Shown here one piece after another: positions 18,723 through 27,253 of a stretch of DNA of 64,000 bases; position 1 is the stretch's first letter, and every line of letters starts with the position of its first letter. The notes beneath the pieces are model-generated. The model was not told the DNA's origin, made no database searches, and was given only the letters and a program-made list of their open reading frames with translations. A program made the translations under genes and the position numbers. The stretch is taken from NCBI RefSeq assembly GCF_003663845.1, contig NZ_RCCA01000001.1:310001-374000 (forward strand). The letters are read 5' to 3'. The DNA comes from Chryseobacterium sp. 7. Lineage in GTDB: Bacteria; Bacteroidota; Bacteroidia; Flavobacteriales; Weeksellaceae.

Positions 18723-19681
18723 TCACAGGAATCGGAGGTAATGTGGGTCAGGGTATTTTAAGAAATATTGCTAAAACCCAATTCCCTGTTCGTCTCGTTG
18801 GTTGCAATGTAACAGATTTTTCTGCCGGCAATCATTTGTGTGACTCATTTTATAAGGTTCCCTATGCAATGGCAGACAATTATATTGATGTCATTAACTC
18901 TATTGTTGAAAAAGAGAAAATAGATTTAATTATTCCATCTACCGATTACGAAGTATATTATCTGGCTCTGCATAAGGATAAACTGAAAGCGAATGCCGTA
19001 GTAAGCAAAGTAAGTACATCAAAAAAATATTTAGATAAGTATCTGTCTTATACATATCATAACGAACATGAACTTCCTTTTGCAGAAGCTTATCTACCGA
19101 AAAACTATATTCCCGGTACTTTCACAGACTATATTGTAAAGCCGAGAGAAGGAAGAGGATCCAGAGGACTGCATATTAACCCAGAGGATTTATCAATATT
19201 TGATGATACCTACATGGTACAGAAACTGATCAAAGGAAAAGAGATTACCACCGCTTTCTATGTCAATAAAAATAATGAGCTTCATGGTTTTATAAATCTC
19301 GAACGCACTTTGGAAAATGGGGCTACCAATGAGTGTATTGTAAACAGATCTTTTGATAAGGAACTGGAAATAATACTTAAAAAACTTGTTTCTAAAAATG
19401 ATTTTATAGGAAGTGCAAACCTTCAGTCTATTGTAGATGAAGAGGGAAATATTATTCCGTTTGAGATAAATTGCAGGATTTCAGGAACCAATTCTATCCG
19501 TTCCAATTTCGGTTTTGAAGATGTTAAATATACTTTAGAAGAGTATTTATACAACATGTCTCCAAGCAAAACAAATATTACCGAAGGAGTTGCAGTGAGA
19601 ATCTTAATGGATGTCATTTATCCCGGACAGCCCAATATTGATCTTTTGAAAGATAATTCATCACCTCATTATATTTTTTAA
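18701..19681 (+). CDS. ATP-grasp domain protein (carbamoyl-phosphate-synthase-like ligase)
   Basis: A 326-residue protein. The N-terminal half is Rossmann-like (VLVTGIGGNVGQGILRNIA). The ATP-grasp half has YIVKPREGRGSRGLH at about residues 146-160, the nucleotide-binding segment YMVQKLIKGKEITT, and PFEINCRISGTNSIRS near the end with the Mg-binding Glu and Asn. Such enzymes join a carboxylate to an amine or thiol through an acyl-phosphate. In a glycan operon it could add an amino acid or other acid to an amino sugar (inference). It overlaps the gene before by 22 bases and the HAD gene starts 3 bases after. Confidence 0.85.
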   Translation: MENKTVLVTGIGGNVGQGILRNIAKTQFPVRLVGCNVTDFSAGNHLCDSFYKVPYAMADNYIDVINSIVEKEKIDLIIPSTDYEVYYLALHKDKLKANAVVSKVSTSKKYLDKYLSYTYHNEHELPFAEAYLPKNYIPGTFTDYIVKPREGRGSRGLHINPEDLSIFDDTYMVQKLIKGKEITTAFYVNKNNELHGFINLERTLENGATNECIVNRSFDKELEIILKKLVSKNDFIGSANLQSIVDEEGNIIPFEINCRISGTNSIRSNFGFEDVKYTLEEYLYNMSPSKTNITEGVAVRILMDVIYPGQPNIDLLKDNSSPHYIF

Positions 19682-19684
19682 AAT

Positions 19685-20320
19685 ATGGAAATTTTACTAT
19701 TAGACGCCGCAAATACGCTCATTCACAAACCTTCCTTATGGAATAAACTGATGAATGTGCTTCAAAGTAATGGTTATTCTGTAGATAAAGATTCTTTATT
19801 TCTGAGACATAAAATACTCTCTGAAATCATCAATTTTCCAGATAGAACCTCTAAAGATTTTTACTCAGAATTTAATAGTGAATTGTTACTAACCCTAGGA
19901 ATTATTCCAACAGAAAAAATATTAGATGAAATGTTTTCTGCCTGTTCATATCTTCCCTGGGTAGCATTTGATGACTGCCATATATTAAAAGAACTGAAGA
20001 TAAAAAAAGCAGTTCTATCCAACTTCAATTCAACATTGAAAGACCTTACGGATCAGCTAATAGGAGAAAATATATTTGATGAAATTATTATTTCTGAAAA
20101 TGAAAACTGTAGAAAACCTTCAATAGAATTTTATCAACTGGCCATTGAAAAGCTAAATACTGATCCTGGAAAAATTCTATACATTGGTGATTCATTAAAA
20201 CTTGACGTTATTCCTGCTCAGAAATCAGGAATGAATACCTTACTGATTGACAGAGAAAATATATTTCCTCATGCTAAGAACAGAATTTCAAGTTTCAACG
20301 AAATAATACAATATATATGA
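19685..20320 (+). CDS. HAD-superfamily hydrolase
   Basis: A 211-residue HAD protein. Motif I is LLLDAANTL: the nucleophile Asp7 is present but the usual second Asp (D-x-D) is Ala, as in dehalogenase-like and HDHD3-like members. Motif II is VLSNFNST, motif III the Lys in CRKPSIEFY, motif IV YIGDSLKLDV. The helical cap lies between motifs I and II. The last 4 bases overlap the next gene (ATGA). Phosphatase activity is possible but less certain without the general acid. Confidence 0.85.
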   Translation: MEILLLDAANTLIHKPSLWNKLMNVLQSNGYSVDKDSLFLRHKILSEIINFPDRTSKDFYSEFNSELLLTLGIIPTEKILDEMFSACSYLPWVAFDDCHILKELKIKKAVLSNFNSTLKDLTDQLIGENIFDEIIISENENCRKPSIEFYQLAIEKLNTDPGKILYIGDSLKLDVIPAQKSGMNTLLIDRENIFPHAKNRISSFNEIIQYI

Positions 20321-20949
20321 AACGCATTGCCATAATTGGATCCGGCCACCTTGGGCAACAGATTCTGTATCATATTCAAACAGATACTAATGATAAGGTT
20401 GTTGGTTTTTTTGATGATTTTCAGGAAAAAGGAAATCTGGTAAAAAATACTCCTGTATTAGGTGGTAAGGAAGATATTGCAGAGTATTTTCAGCAAGATT
20501 CTTTTGATGAATTAGTAGTAGCTATTGGCTATAAGCATTTGACGTTCAAAAAACAGGTATTTGAAAGCTTTAAAGGTAAAATTCCTTTCTATACCTTTAT
20601 TCATTCCACAAGCATTGTTGACCCTTCAGCCAAAATAGGACATGGAACCATTATTTATCCTAATTGTATGATTGATCAGGATGTAGAAATTGGAGATAAT
20701 GTAATGATGAATATTTCCTGCTCCATTGCGCATGATTCAGTAATAGGAAATCATTGTTTCCTATCTCCTTCTGTGGCTATGGCAGGTTTTGTAAAAGTTT
20801 CAGAATTATGTATTCTTGGGATCAACAGTACGATTATTGACAATATCCATATCACGGAAGAAGTACAGCTGGGAGGAGGTTCAGTGGTGATTAAAAATAT
20901 TTCCAACCCTGGCCTGTATGTAGGAAATCCTGTAAGATTTATACGTTAA
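20317..20949 (+). CDS. NeuD/PglD-like sugar acyltransferase
   Basis: A 210-residue protein with an N-terminal Rossmann-like part (KRIAIIGSGHLGQQI) and a C-terminal left-handed beta-helix with hexapeptide repeats (IGHGTIIYPNCMIDQDVEIGDNVMM). SIAHDSVIG holds the histidine that acts as base in PglD. Relatives acetylate the 4-amino group of UDP-4-amino sugars or O-acetylate sialic acid. The WecE aminotransferase lies just downstream, so its product is a likely acceptor (inference). Confidence 0.88.
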   Translation: MKRIAIIGSGHLGQQILYHIQTDTNDKVVGFFDDFQEKGNLVKNTPVLGGKEDIAEYFQQDSFDELVVAIGYKHLTFKKQVFESFKGKIPFYTFIHSTSIVDPSAKIGHGTIIYPNCMIDQDVEIGDNVMMNISCSIAHDSVIGNHCFLSPSVAMAGFVKVSELCILGINSTIIDNIHITEEVQLGGGSVVIKNISNPGLYVGNPVRFIR

Positions 20950-20973
20950 CTCAGTGATTACATTTTATAATAA

Positions 20974-20981
20974 TATATTTG
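20974..20981 (+). promoter_or_regulatory. Putative internal -7 box before wecE
   Basis: TATATTTG matches TAnnTTTG in the 148-base gap before the aminotransferase gene. No clear -33 TTG is seen and the leader would be about 110 bases. Confidence 0.3.
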
Positions 20982-21097
20982 TATTTAATATTGGTGTATT
21001 TACGTTCGTAACAGGCTTGACTATTTTATTCAGTTATAGCTCTTTAGATATATAGAAAAAAGTTTATACACATCAAAGATTCAAAATTTAAAACACT

Positions 21098-22240
21098 ATG
21101 ATCCCATTTAACAAACCATTTATTATTGGTAAAGAACTTATATACATTGAAGAAGCCGTAAAAAGCGGTAAAATTTCAGGAGATGGAATGTTTACAAAAA
21201 AATGCCAGCATTTTTTTGAAGAGAACTACAATTTTCCAAAAGTTCTGATGACCACATCATGTACGGATGCACTGGAAATGGCAGCCATTTTATGTAATTT
21301 AGAACCTGGTGACGAGGTAATTGTTCCTAGCTATACTTTTGTTTCTTCTGCCAATGCTTTCGCTTTACGCGGTGCAAAAATTGTTTTTGTAGATTCTTAC
21401 CCGGATAATCCCAATATTGATCCAGCCGAGATAGAAAAACATATCACTGAAAAAACAAAAGTAATTGTCCCGGTACATTATGCTGGGGTAGCCTGTGATA
21501 TGGAGAGAATTATGCAACTGGCTCACAAACATAATTTATTTGTAGTGGAAGATGCGGCGCAGGCAATCGACAGTTATTATACATTCTCAGATGGAACTAA
21601 AAAAGCATTGGGATCTATAGGACATTTCGCTGCCTTCTCTTTCCACGAAACCAAAAATATTATTGCAGGAGAAGGAGGAATGCTGGTCATTAATGATCCT
21701 AAATATTTTGACCGTGCTGAAGTAATCCGCGAAAAAGGAACCAACAGAAGTGCTTTCTTCAGAGGAGAAGTTAATAAATACGGCTGGGTAGATCTTGGCT
21801 CTTCATTCTTACCGTCAGAGATTATATCCGCTTTCTTGTACGCTCAGTTAGAAAATCTGGAAATCATCCAGAAAAAAAGATTAGAAATCTGGAACAATTA
21901 CCAGAGCGGACTTTCGGAATTAGAGGAAAAAGGGTTCATTACTTTACCTGATATGCCTTCTTATGCAACAAACAATGCTCACATGTACTATATTGTTTGC
22001 AGAAGTTATGAAGAAAGAACCAATTTGATTCAGCATTTAAAAACTCAGGATATTCACCCTGTTTTCCATTATTTAAGCTTGAATAAAAGTGATTTTTTCC
22101 TGGCTAACAATCCTAAAATAGATATTCCAAATTCTGATCATTTCACAGACTGCCTGCTAAGGCTGCCATTCTATTATGAATTATCTAAAACCGAACAGAA
22201 TAAAATCATAGAGCTCATTAACATTTTTTTTGCTAAATAA
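21098..22240 (+). CDS. wecE: dTDP-4-amino-4,6-dideoxyhexose transaminase (WecE/RffA-like)
   Basis: A PLP-dependent DegT/DnrJ/EryC1/StrS aminotransferase of 380 residues. It follows the enterobacterial WecE pattern closely: MIPFNKPFI, SCTDALEMAA, PGDEVIVPSYTFVSSANAFALRGAKIVFVD, VPVHYAGVACDM, and the PLP lysine in SFHETKN (Lys186), then REKGTNRSAFFRGEV. Such enzymes aminate dTDP-4-keto-6-deoxyglucose, the product of RfbB in this locus, giving dTDP-Fuc4N or a related sugar. The match in length and motifs makes the reaction fairly sure; the stereochemistry is not. Confidence 0.92.
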   Translation: MIPFNKPFIIGKELIYIEEAVKSGKISGDGMFTKKCQHFFEENYNFPKVLMTTSCTDALEMAAILCNLEPGDEVIVPSYTFVSSANAFALRGAKIVFVDSYPDNPNIDPAEIEKHITEKTKVIVPVHYAGVACDMERIMQLAHKHNLFVVEDAAQAIDSYYTFSDGTKKALGSIGHFAAFSFHETKNIIAGEGGMLVINDPKYFDRAEVIREKGTNRSAFFRGEVNKYGWVDLGSSFLPSEIISAFLYAQLENLEIIQKKRLEIWNNYQSGLSELEEKGFITLPDMPSYATNNAHMYYIVCRSYEERTNLIQHLKTQDIHPVFHYLSLNKSDFFLANNPKIDIPNSDHFTDCLLRLPFYYELSKTEQNKIIELINIFFAK

Positions 22241-22273
22241 TACAACAGCATTGTCACTTCTGAATAATAAAAG

Positions 22274-22888
22274 ATGAATTTTCTAAAAAAATATATTGTC
22301 AATTTTTTGTTCGATGTTCTGAATTCGAATGCTTATAAAACCCATCAACAAAACAAATTAAATACATGGGCACAGAAAAGCTTCAAAAAATTCGGAACGA
22401 ATTCGGCATTGCCAGAAGAGCATTGGATAAAAAATCCTAAGTATATATCGATAGGTAATAATTTCAGCTCTTTATTCCACCTAAGGCTAGAGGCCTGGGA
22501 TCGTTTTCAGAGTGAGATATTTCACCCGGAAATAATAATTGGCGATAATGTAGTTTGTAATTCCGATGTTCATATTGGAGCAATCAATAAAATTGTCATA
22601 GGAAATAATGTATTAATGGCCAGCAGAATATATATTTCTGATCATGCTCATGGCAATATAACGAGTAATGATTTAGAAAATATCCCTGCTGAAAGGCCCT
22701 TGTACTCCAAAGGTCCCGTTATTATTGAAGATAATGTATGGATAGGTGAAGGCGTATGTATTCTTCCTGGAGTTACTATTGGTGAAAACTGTATTATTGG
22801 AGCAAACTCTGTAGTAAATAGGAGTTTTCCAAAAAACTCAGTGATTGCAGGAGTTCCCGCCAGATTAATAAAAACATTAGAAAACTGA
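22274..22888 (+). CDS. Left-handed beta-helix acyltransferase
   Basis: A 204-residue hexapeptide-repeat transferase. After about 60 N-terminal residues come repeats IIIGDNVVCNSDVHIG and IVIGNNVLMASRIYISDHAHG with the catalytic-type histidine, then VIIEDNVWIGEGVCILPGVTIGENCIIGANSVV and the closing AGVPARLI. This layout is typical of sugar O- or N-acetyltransferases of the WbbJ/maltose acetyltransferase kind. The next gene starts 2 bases after the stop. Confidence 0.88.
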   Translation: MNFLKKYIVNFLFDVLNSNAYKTHQQNKLNTWAQKSFKKFGTNSALPEEHWIKNPKYISIGNNFSSLFHLRLEAWDRFQSEIFHPEIIIGDNVVCNSDVHIGAINKIVIGNNVLMASRIYISDHAHGNITSNDLENIPAERPLYSKGPVIIEDNVWIGEGVCILPGVTIGENCIIGANSVVNRSFPKNSVIAGVPARLIKTLEN

Positions 22889-22890
22889 TT

Positions 22891-24015
22891 ATGAAAAAAA
22901 TAAAACCACTTGCATTTTATCTCCCTCAATATCATCCCGTCCCGGAAAATGATGAATGGTGGGGAAAGGGATTTACAGAATGGACTAATGTAGGCAAAGC
23001 AAAACCTTTATTTGAAGGACACGACCAGCCTATATACCCGGCAGATCTCGGATATTATGATCTTCGGGTTCCCGAAATAAGGGAAGCGCAGGCACAAATG
23101 GCCAAAAATTACGGCGTACATGGGTTTATCTATTATCATTATTGGTTTGGAAATGGCAAACAATTGTTGGAACGTATTGCAAATGATGTACTGAAAAGCG
23201 GAAAACCGGATTTTCCCTTCTGCTTTTGCTGGGCTAATGAAACATGGTCAGGAATATGGCACGGCTTGTCTGAAAAAATATTGGTAGAGCAAGTCTACCC
23301 AAGCGAACAGGATTTAATCGATCACTTTGAATATTTATTGCCATTCTTCAAAGACAACAGATACATCAAGGTGGATAATAAGCCTCTTTTTATCATTTAT
23401 GATCCTAATCATTTAAATCAAGAAGCTCCGCAATACATTGAAAAATTCAGAGAGCTTGCAAAAGAAAACGGATTTGATGATTTGTATATCATGGCATCCA
23501 ATAAACTGAGTGATGATCTTGATTTCAAATCGATGGGATATGATAGTAAGATTTCCAATGCATTTCATAAAGCATGGAATCCTCATATTCAGAAGAAAGA
23601 ACATATTTCCCATTCTCAATATTATAAAAAAAGGATAAAGGGATTAATAGGATTACAAAAAAAGGAACAGCCGAAAGTAAGAACTCAGGACGCTGGTACC
23701 GTTGTAAACGATCTTCAGTATGAAGAAAGCAATGTGACCACTTACCCATGCGTTTTGCCTAACTGGGACAACACCCCAAGAAGTGGCTACAGAGGAATCA
23801 TTCTTACGGATAATTCTCCGGAATTATTTGAACAGCAGCTAGAAAAAGCTGCAAAATATCTTGAAGATAAAAAAGATTATCCTGAACAGTTTCTCATTGT
23901 AAAATCATGGAACGAGTGGGCAGAAGGAAATATTCTGGAACCGGATAGAAAATATGGTTTCGGATATTTGAATGCATTAAAAAAAATATTGAATAAACAC
24001 AATCAACATGAGTAA
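22891..24015 (+). CDS. WbsX-like glycan enzyme (GH99-like domain)
   Basis: A 374-residue protein of the WbsX family. It shows KPLAFYLPQYHPVPENDEWWGKGFTEW, GFIYYHYWFGNGKQLLE, FCFCWANETWSG and near the end SWNEWAEGNILEPD. These are the marks of the glycosyltransferase-associated GH99-like TIM-barrel domain often found in O-antigen and capsule loci. Whether it transfers or cleaves sugars is not settled. It overlaps the following GT2 gene by 8 bases. Confidence 0.88.
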   Translation: MKKIKPLAFYLPQYHPVPENDEWWGKGFTEWTNVGKAKPLFEGHDQPIYPADLGYYDLRVPEIREAQAQMAKNYGVHGFIYYHYWFGNGKQLLERIANDVLKSGKPDFPFCFCWANETWSGIWHGLSEKILVEQVYPSEQDLIDHFEYLLPFFKDNRYIKVDNKPLFIIYDPNHLNQEAPQYIEKFRELAKENGFDDLYIMASNKLSDDLDFKSMGYDSKISNAFHKAWNPHIQKKEHISHSQYYKKRIKGLIGLQKKEQPKVRTQDAGTVVNDLQYEESNVTTYPCVLPNWDNTPRSGYRGIILTDNSPELFEQQLEKAAKYLEDKKDYPEQFLIVKSWNEWAEGNILEPDRKYGFGYLNALKKILNKHNQHE

Positions 24016-24853
24016 ATTCAGTGTACTTATCGCCAACTACAATAACGGACATTTTTTCGAGGAATGTTATCAAAGCTTAATTGCTCAGACTGAAACAGAC
24101 TGGGAAACCGTAATTTTAGATGATGGATCTACCGATAATTCTCTCGAGATTATAAAAAAAATCGTAGAAGGCGATCCTCGTTTTAAAATTCATCAAAACG
24201 GAGAAAATAAAGGAATCGGATATACAAAGAAAAAACTGATTTCTCTCGCAGCATCTGAAATATGCGGATTTCTTGATCCTGATGATGCATTGGTTCTTCA
24301 TGCCTTAGAAATTGTTTTAAAAACCCATTCAGAAAATAAGGAAGTGGGGTTGGTATATTCTAACCTTATATTTTGTGATGAGAATCTTAACCCTCAAGCG
24401 GTTCACAAAGCCAAACAAATTACTGAATTAGACCAGTCTTATTACAATTTTAAAGGAGAAATATCAAGCTTTGCTGCTTTAAAAAAGAGCATATATGAAA
24501 AAACGGCGGGGATAGATCCCTTTTTGAAAATTGCAGAAGACAAAGACTGGTACATGAAAATGTGCGAAGCTGCTCCCGTAAAATACATTGATGAAGACCT
24601 GTATTTATATAGAATTCACAATAACGGAATCTCTACTACAAAAAACACGGAAAAAGCTCTTTACTGGCATTGGGTAGCCCTTATAAAAATGGCAGAAAGA
24701 AGAAATATTAATATTGAAGACCTGTTTGTACAAAATTATGTTCCAAGAAACAAATATCAATATTCCCTTGATAAACTTGAACGTGTAAAGAATTCAAGAT
24801 GGGCACAATTAGGAAACAAACTCGGGTTATTTAAAATTTTTAAATACCTGTAA
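24008..24853 (+). CDS. Glycosyltransferase family 2
   Basis: A 281-residue GT-A enzyme. It opens SVLIANYNNGHFFEECYQSL, has the nucleotide-binding DDGSTDNS and the metal-binding-type LDPDDAL, then a likely catalytic-base region AEDKDWYMKM. It is clearly related to the GT2 at 30014 (YNN...FFKECF, FLDPDDAI, GEDQDLYLKM), so the two are paralogues. No membrane segment. Overlaps the WbsX-like gene. Confidence 0.9.
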   Translation: MSKFSVLIANYNNGHFFEECYQSLIAQTETDWETVILDDGSTDNSLEIIKKIVEGDPRFKIHQNGENKGIGYTKKKLISLAASEICGFLDPDDALVLHALEIVLKTHSENKEVGLVYSNLIFCDENLNPQAVHKAKQITELDQSYYNFKGEISSFAALKKSIYEKTAGIDPFLKIAEDKDWYMKMCEAAPVKYIDEDLYLYRIHNNGISTTKNTEKALYWHWVALIKMAERRNINIEDLFVQNYVPRNKYQYSLDKLERVKNSRWAQLGNKLGLFKIFKYL

Positions 24854-24883
24854 AATCTTTTCAAAACACTTAGATAAAAAAAT

Positions 24884-25552
24884 ATGATTATTGGTAATGG
24901 AATTCTGGCAAACGCCGTAAGACCCTATGACAGAGAAGATGTAATATTTTTTGCATCCGGAGTTTCCAATTCTCTGGAAAAAAATCCTGCAGCATTTGAC
25001 AGGGAAATCAGGCTCTTACAATCAATTTTAGAAGAATTTCCGGATAGAAAACTGATTTATTTCTCAACCTGCAGTATTTATGATCCCACAAAAAAAGACA
25101 GCCCATATGTTATTCATAAACTTAATGCTGAAAAACTGATTGCCGATACATGTAAGAATTTCATTATTTTCAGAATCGGGAATGCAGTAGGACGTGGAGG
25201 AAACCCCAATACGCTGATCAACTTCCTTAAAGACGCTATACTGTCTGAAAATAAATTTATCTTACATAATAATGCAAAAAGAATTCTTATTGGAACAGAC
25301 GATATTGCTTTATTTATAAAACAGTATATTGATGAATTTAATAATGAGATTATCAATCTTACCTATCCTTACCAGTATTCTCTTCCTGAGATCCTTTCTC
25401 AATTGGAAGAACATTTAGATAAAAAAGCAGTCTACGAAAATGTGGATGAGGGTTCTTATTATACAATAGAATTCGACCCCACTACAGAAACTTTTTTTAC
25501 AGGAATTTCTTCTGAAGATTATTTACGAAGATTATTCTTAGCTTATTTATAA
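24884..25552 (+). CDS. Short NAD-dependent epimerase/dehydratase-like protein
   Basis: A 222-residue Rossmann-type protein, shorter than typical sugar epimerases (about 300). The start MIIGNGILANAV holds a GxGxxA-like loop right at the N-terminus. LIYFSTCSIYD contains the Ser/Thr region and SPYVIHKLNAEKL a YxxxK pair, followed by FRIGNAVGRGGNPNTLINF. The usual first beta strand and long substrate domain are trimmed. It sits between two GT2 genes, so it probably acts on a nucleotide sugar. Confidence 0.75.
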   Translation: MIIGNGILANAVRPYDREDVIFFASGVSNSLEKNPAAFDREIRLLQSILEEFPDRKLIYFSTCSIYDPTKKDSPYVIHKLNAEKLIADTCKNFIIFRIGNAVGRGGNPNTLINFLKDAILSENKFILHNNAKRILIGTDDIALFIKQYIDEFNNEIINLTYPYQYSLPEILSQLEEHLDKKAVYENVDEGSYYTIEFDPTTETFFTGISSEDYLRRLFLAYL

Positions 25553-25569
25553 AGTAAAAAATTTATTTG

Positions 25570-26391
25570 ATGAAACATAAAATTTCCATTATAGTTCCCT
25601 GTTTTAATCATGCTAAATTTCTGGAAGAGTGTATACAGTCTATTAAAGACCAATCTTACACCAACTGGGAATGTATTATTGTAGATGATGGTTCTACTGA
25701 CGATACAGCAATTGTGGGCAAGAAACTTGAAAATGATAAAATACGTTACGTTTATCAGGAAAACCGGGGACTTTCCGGTGCACGAAATACAGGAATCAGA
25801 AATGCTGCAGGAGATTATATTCTTCCTTTAGATTCTGATGATACTCTTAATCCGCTGGCTTTAGAAAAAATGATTGCGGTTTTTGATCAGAATCCGGATA
25901 CATTAATTGTATTTTCAGACACTGTTACCTTTGGTCATACCAGTAAAAAATCTAATCTTCAGGAAAAATTCACTCTCAAAGAACTACTTTTGGGAAATAA
26001 ATTATACTGTACATCCATGTTTGCCAAGAAATATTTTGATGAAGGCATTACATATGATGAGAAATTAAGACACGGTTTTGAAGACTGGGAATTCTGGATA
26101 CAGCTTATATCTGCACATAGAGAGCAACCTATAACAAAAATTGATTATGTTGTTTTCAATTACAGATCTCATCCGGAAACCTCAATGATCAAAGAAATCA
26201 TTGGCAACAATGATAAGAAGGAATTTATTTACCATGCTGTATACGAAAAACATAAAGCCCTCTTTCATGAGTTTTTCCCAAGCTATATTGCTCTTCTGAA
26301 CAGAAAGACGTTTTATGAAACAAAGCTGGAAAATATATACAGCAGTAAACCATACAGAATCTATAACTTTATAAAAAATTTATTTAAATGA
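25570..26391 (+). CDS. Glycosyltransferase family 2
   Basis: A 273-residue GT-A enzyme: KISIIVPCFNHAKFLEECIQSI, VDDGSTDDT, GLSGARNTGIRNAAGDYILPLDSDD, and the acceptor-side HGFEDWEFWIQL. These are standard GT2 motifs. The ATG at 25570 is preferred to the TTG one codon earlier. Its last codon overlaps the next start (ATGA), so the two are probably translationally coupled. Confidence 0.92.
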   Translation: MKHKISIIVPCFNHAKFLEECIQSIKDQSYTNWECIIVDDGSTDDTAIVGKKLENDKIRYVYQENRGLSGARNTGIRNAAGDYILPLDSDDTLNPLALEKMIAVFDQNPDTLIVFSDTVTFGHTSKKSNLQEKFTLKELLLGNKLYCTSMFAKKYFDEGITYDEKLRHGFEDWEFWIQLISAHREQPITKIDYVVFNYRSHPETSMIKEIIGNNDKKEFIYHAVYEKHKALFHEFFPSYIALLNRKTFYETKLENIYSSKPYRIYNFIKNLFK

Positions 26392-27212
26392 GTCAGTTTG
26401 TACATGTGATAATGACAAGATTCAATGTTCCTACAAAAGGCTGGGACGAAACCCGTTCAGGCTTTAAACCCCTTACAGAAGAATGGCTGGACGATCGTTT
26501 TAAATTGTTCAGAAAATATGTTCTTCCTTCCTATAAAGACCAAACCAACCAGAACTATATCTGGCTTACCTTTTTTGATGTTAAAACTTCAGAAAAATTC
26601 AGGAATATTATCAAAGAAATAGAAGCAGAATACCCTGTATTCAAAGCTGTTTTTGTAGAAGATTTTGATGTAATGAAAACCAAAGCTGTAGAAATTATTC
26701 CGCAGTTCTTCAATTCTGATACAAAATTTGTAATTACCAGCGAACTGGATAATGATGATATGCTTCACAAAGATTACGTAAAAACGGTACAGGAACACTT
26801 CAAACCAGTTCATGACCTTGTTATTGATTTAAGAAGAGGATTCCAGCTTACTATGCTGCCGGGTCGTAAAGCCGTAGTAACAGTATATAATGCTGTTGCC
26901 AATCCGTTTGTAAGTCTGGCAGAAAGTGTAGACAATTTTAAGACTGTCCTGAAAGAACGGGCACACAACTGTTATCGTGATTATAAAGATTTTTCTATAG
27001 AAGACACAAAGGAAATGTATATACAGATCATCCATCAGTTTAACATGATGAATGCCACCTTCAAACATAAAGCCGTTCCTGAAGTGAATTTTTCTGAATT
27101 TGGAATGACAAAAGATACAGATTTTACGATAGACAGCTTCAAAACAATGAAGCATAATATTTCCAGAATTCCATATGTGATGAAGCTTATTCTGAAAAAA
27201 TTTATAAAGTAA
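26388..27212 (+). CDS. Putative rhamnosyltransferase-family protein
   Basis: A 274-residue protein with the pattern of the putative rhamnosyl transferase family: FVHVIMTRFNVPTKGW, LTEEWLDDRFKLFRKYVLPSYKDQTNQNYIWLTFFD, TSELDNDDMLHKDYV with a DxDD metal-binding motif. It is GT-A-like. The family name is historic and the real sugar is uncertain, particularly because no complete dTDP-rhamnose pathway is seen here. Confidence 0.78.
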   Translation: MSQFVHVIMTRFNVPTKGWDETRSGFKPLTEEWLDDRFKLFRKYVLPSYKDQTNQNYIWLTFFDVKTSEKFRNIIKEIEAEYPVFKAVFVEDFDVMKTKAVEIIPQFFNSDTKFVITSELDNDDMLHKDYVKTVQEHFKPVHDLVIDLRRGFQLTMLPGRKAVVTVYNAVANPFVSLAESVDNFKTVLKERAHNCYRDYKDFSIEDTKEMYIQIIHQFNMMNATFKHKAVPEVNFSEFGMTKDTDFTIDSFKTMKHNISRIPYVMKLILKKFIK

Positions 27213-27253
27213 TAAAAGCTTAGCTTTTATCTTACAAAACATAATTTGATACA

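Noticed and set aside
27212..27230. Palindrome ATAAAAGCT-T-AGCTTTTAT between two glycosyltransferase genes
   Set aside because: The stem is short and AT-rich with no T-run; it could be chance in this base composition.
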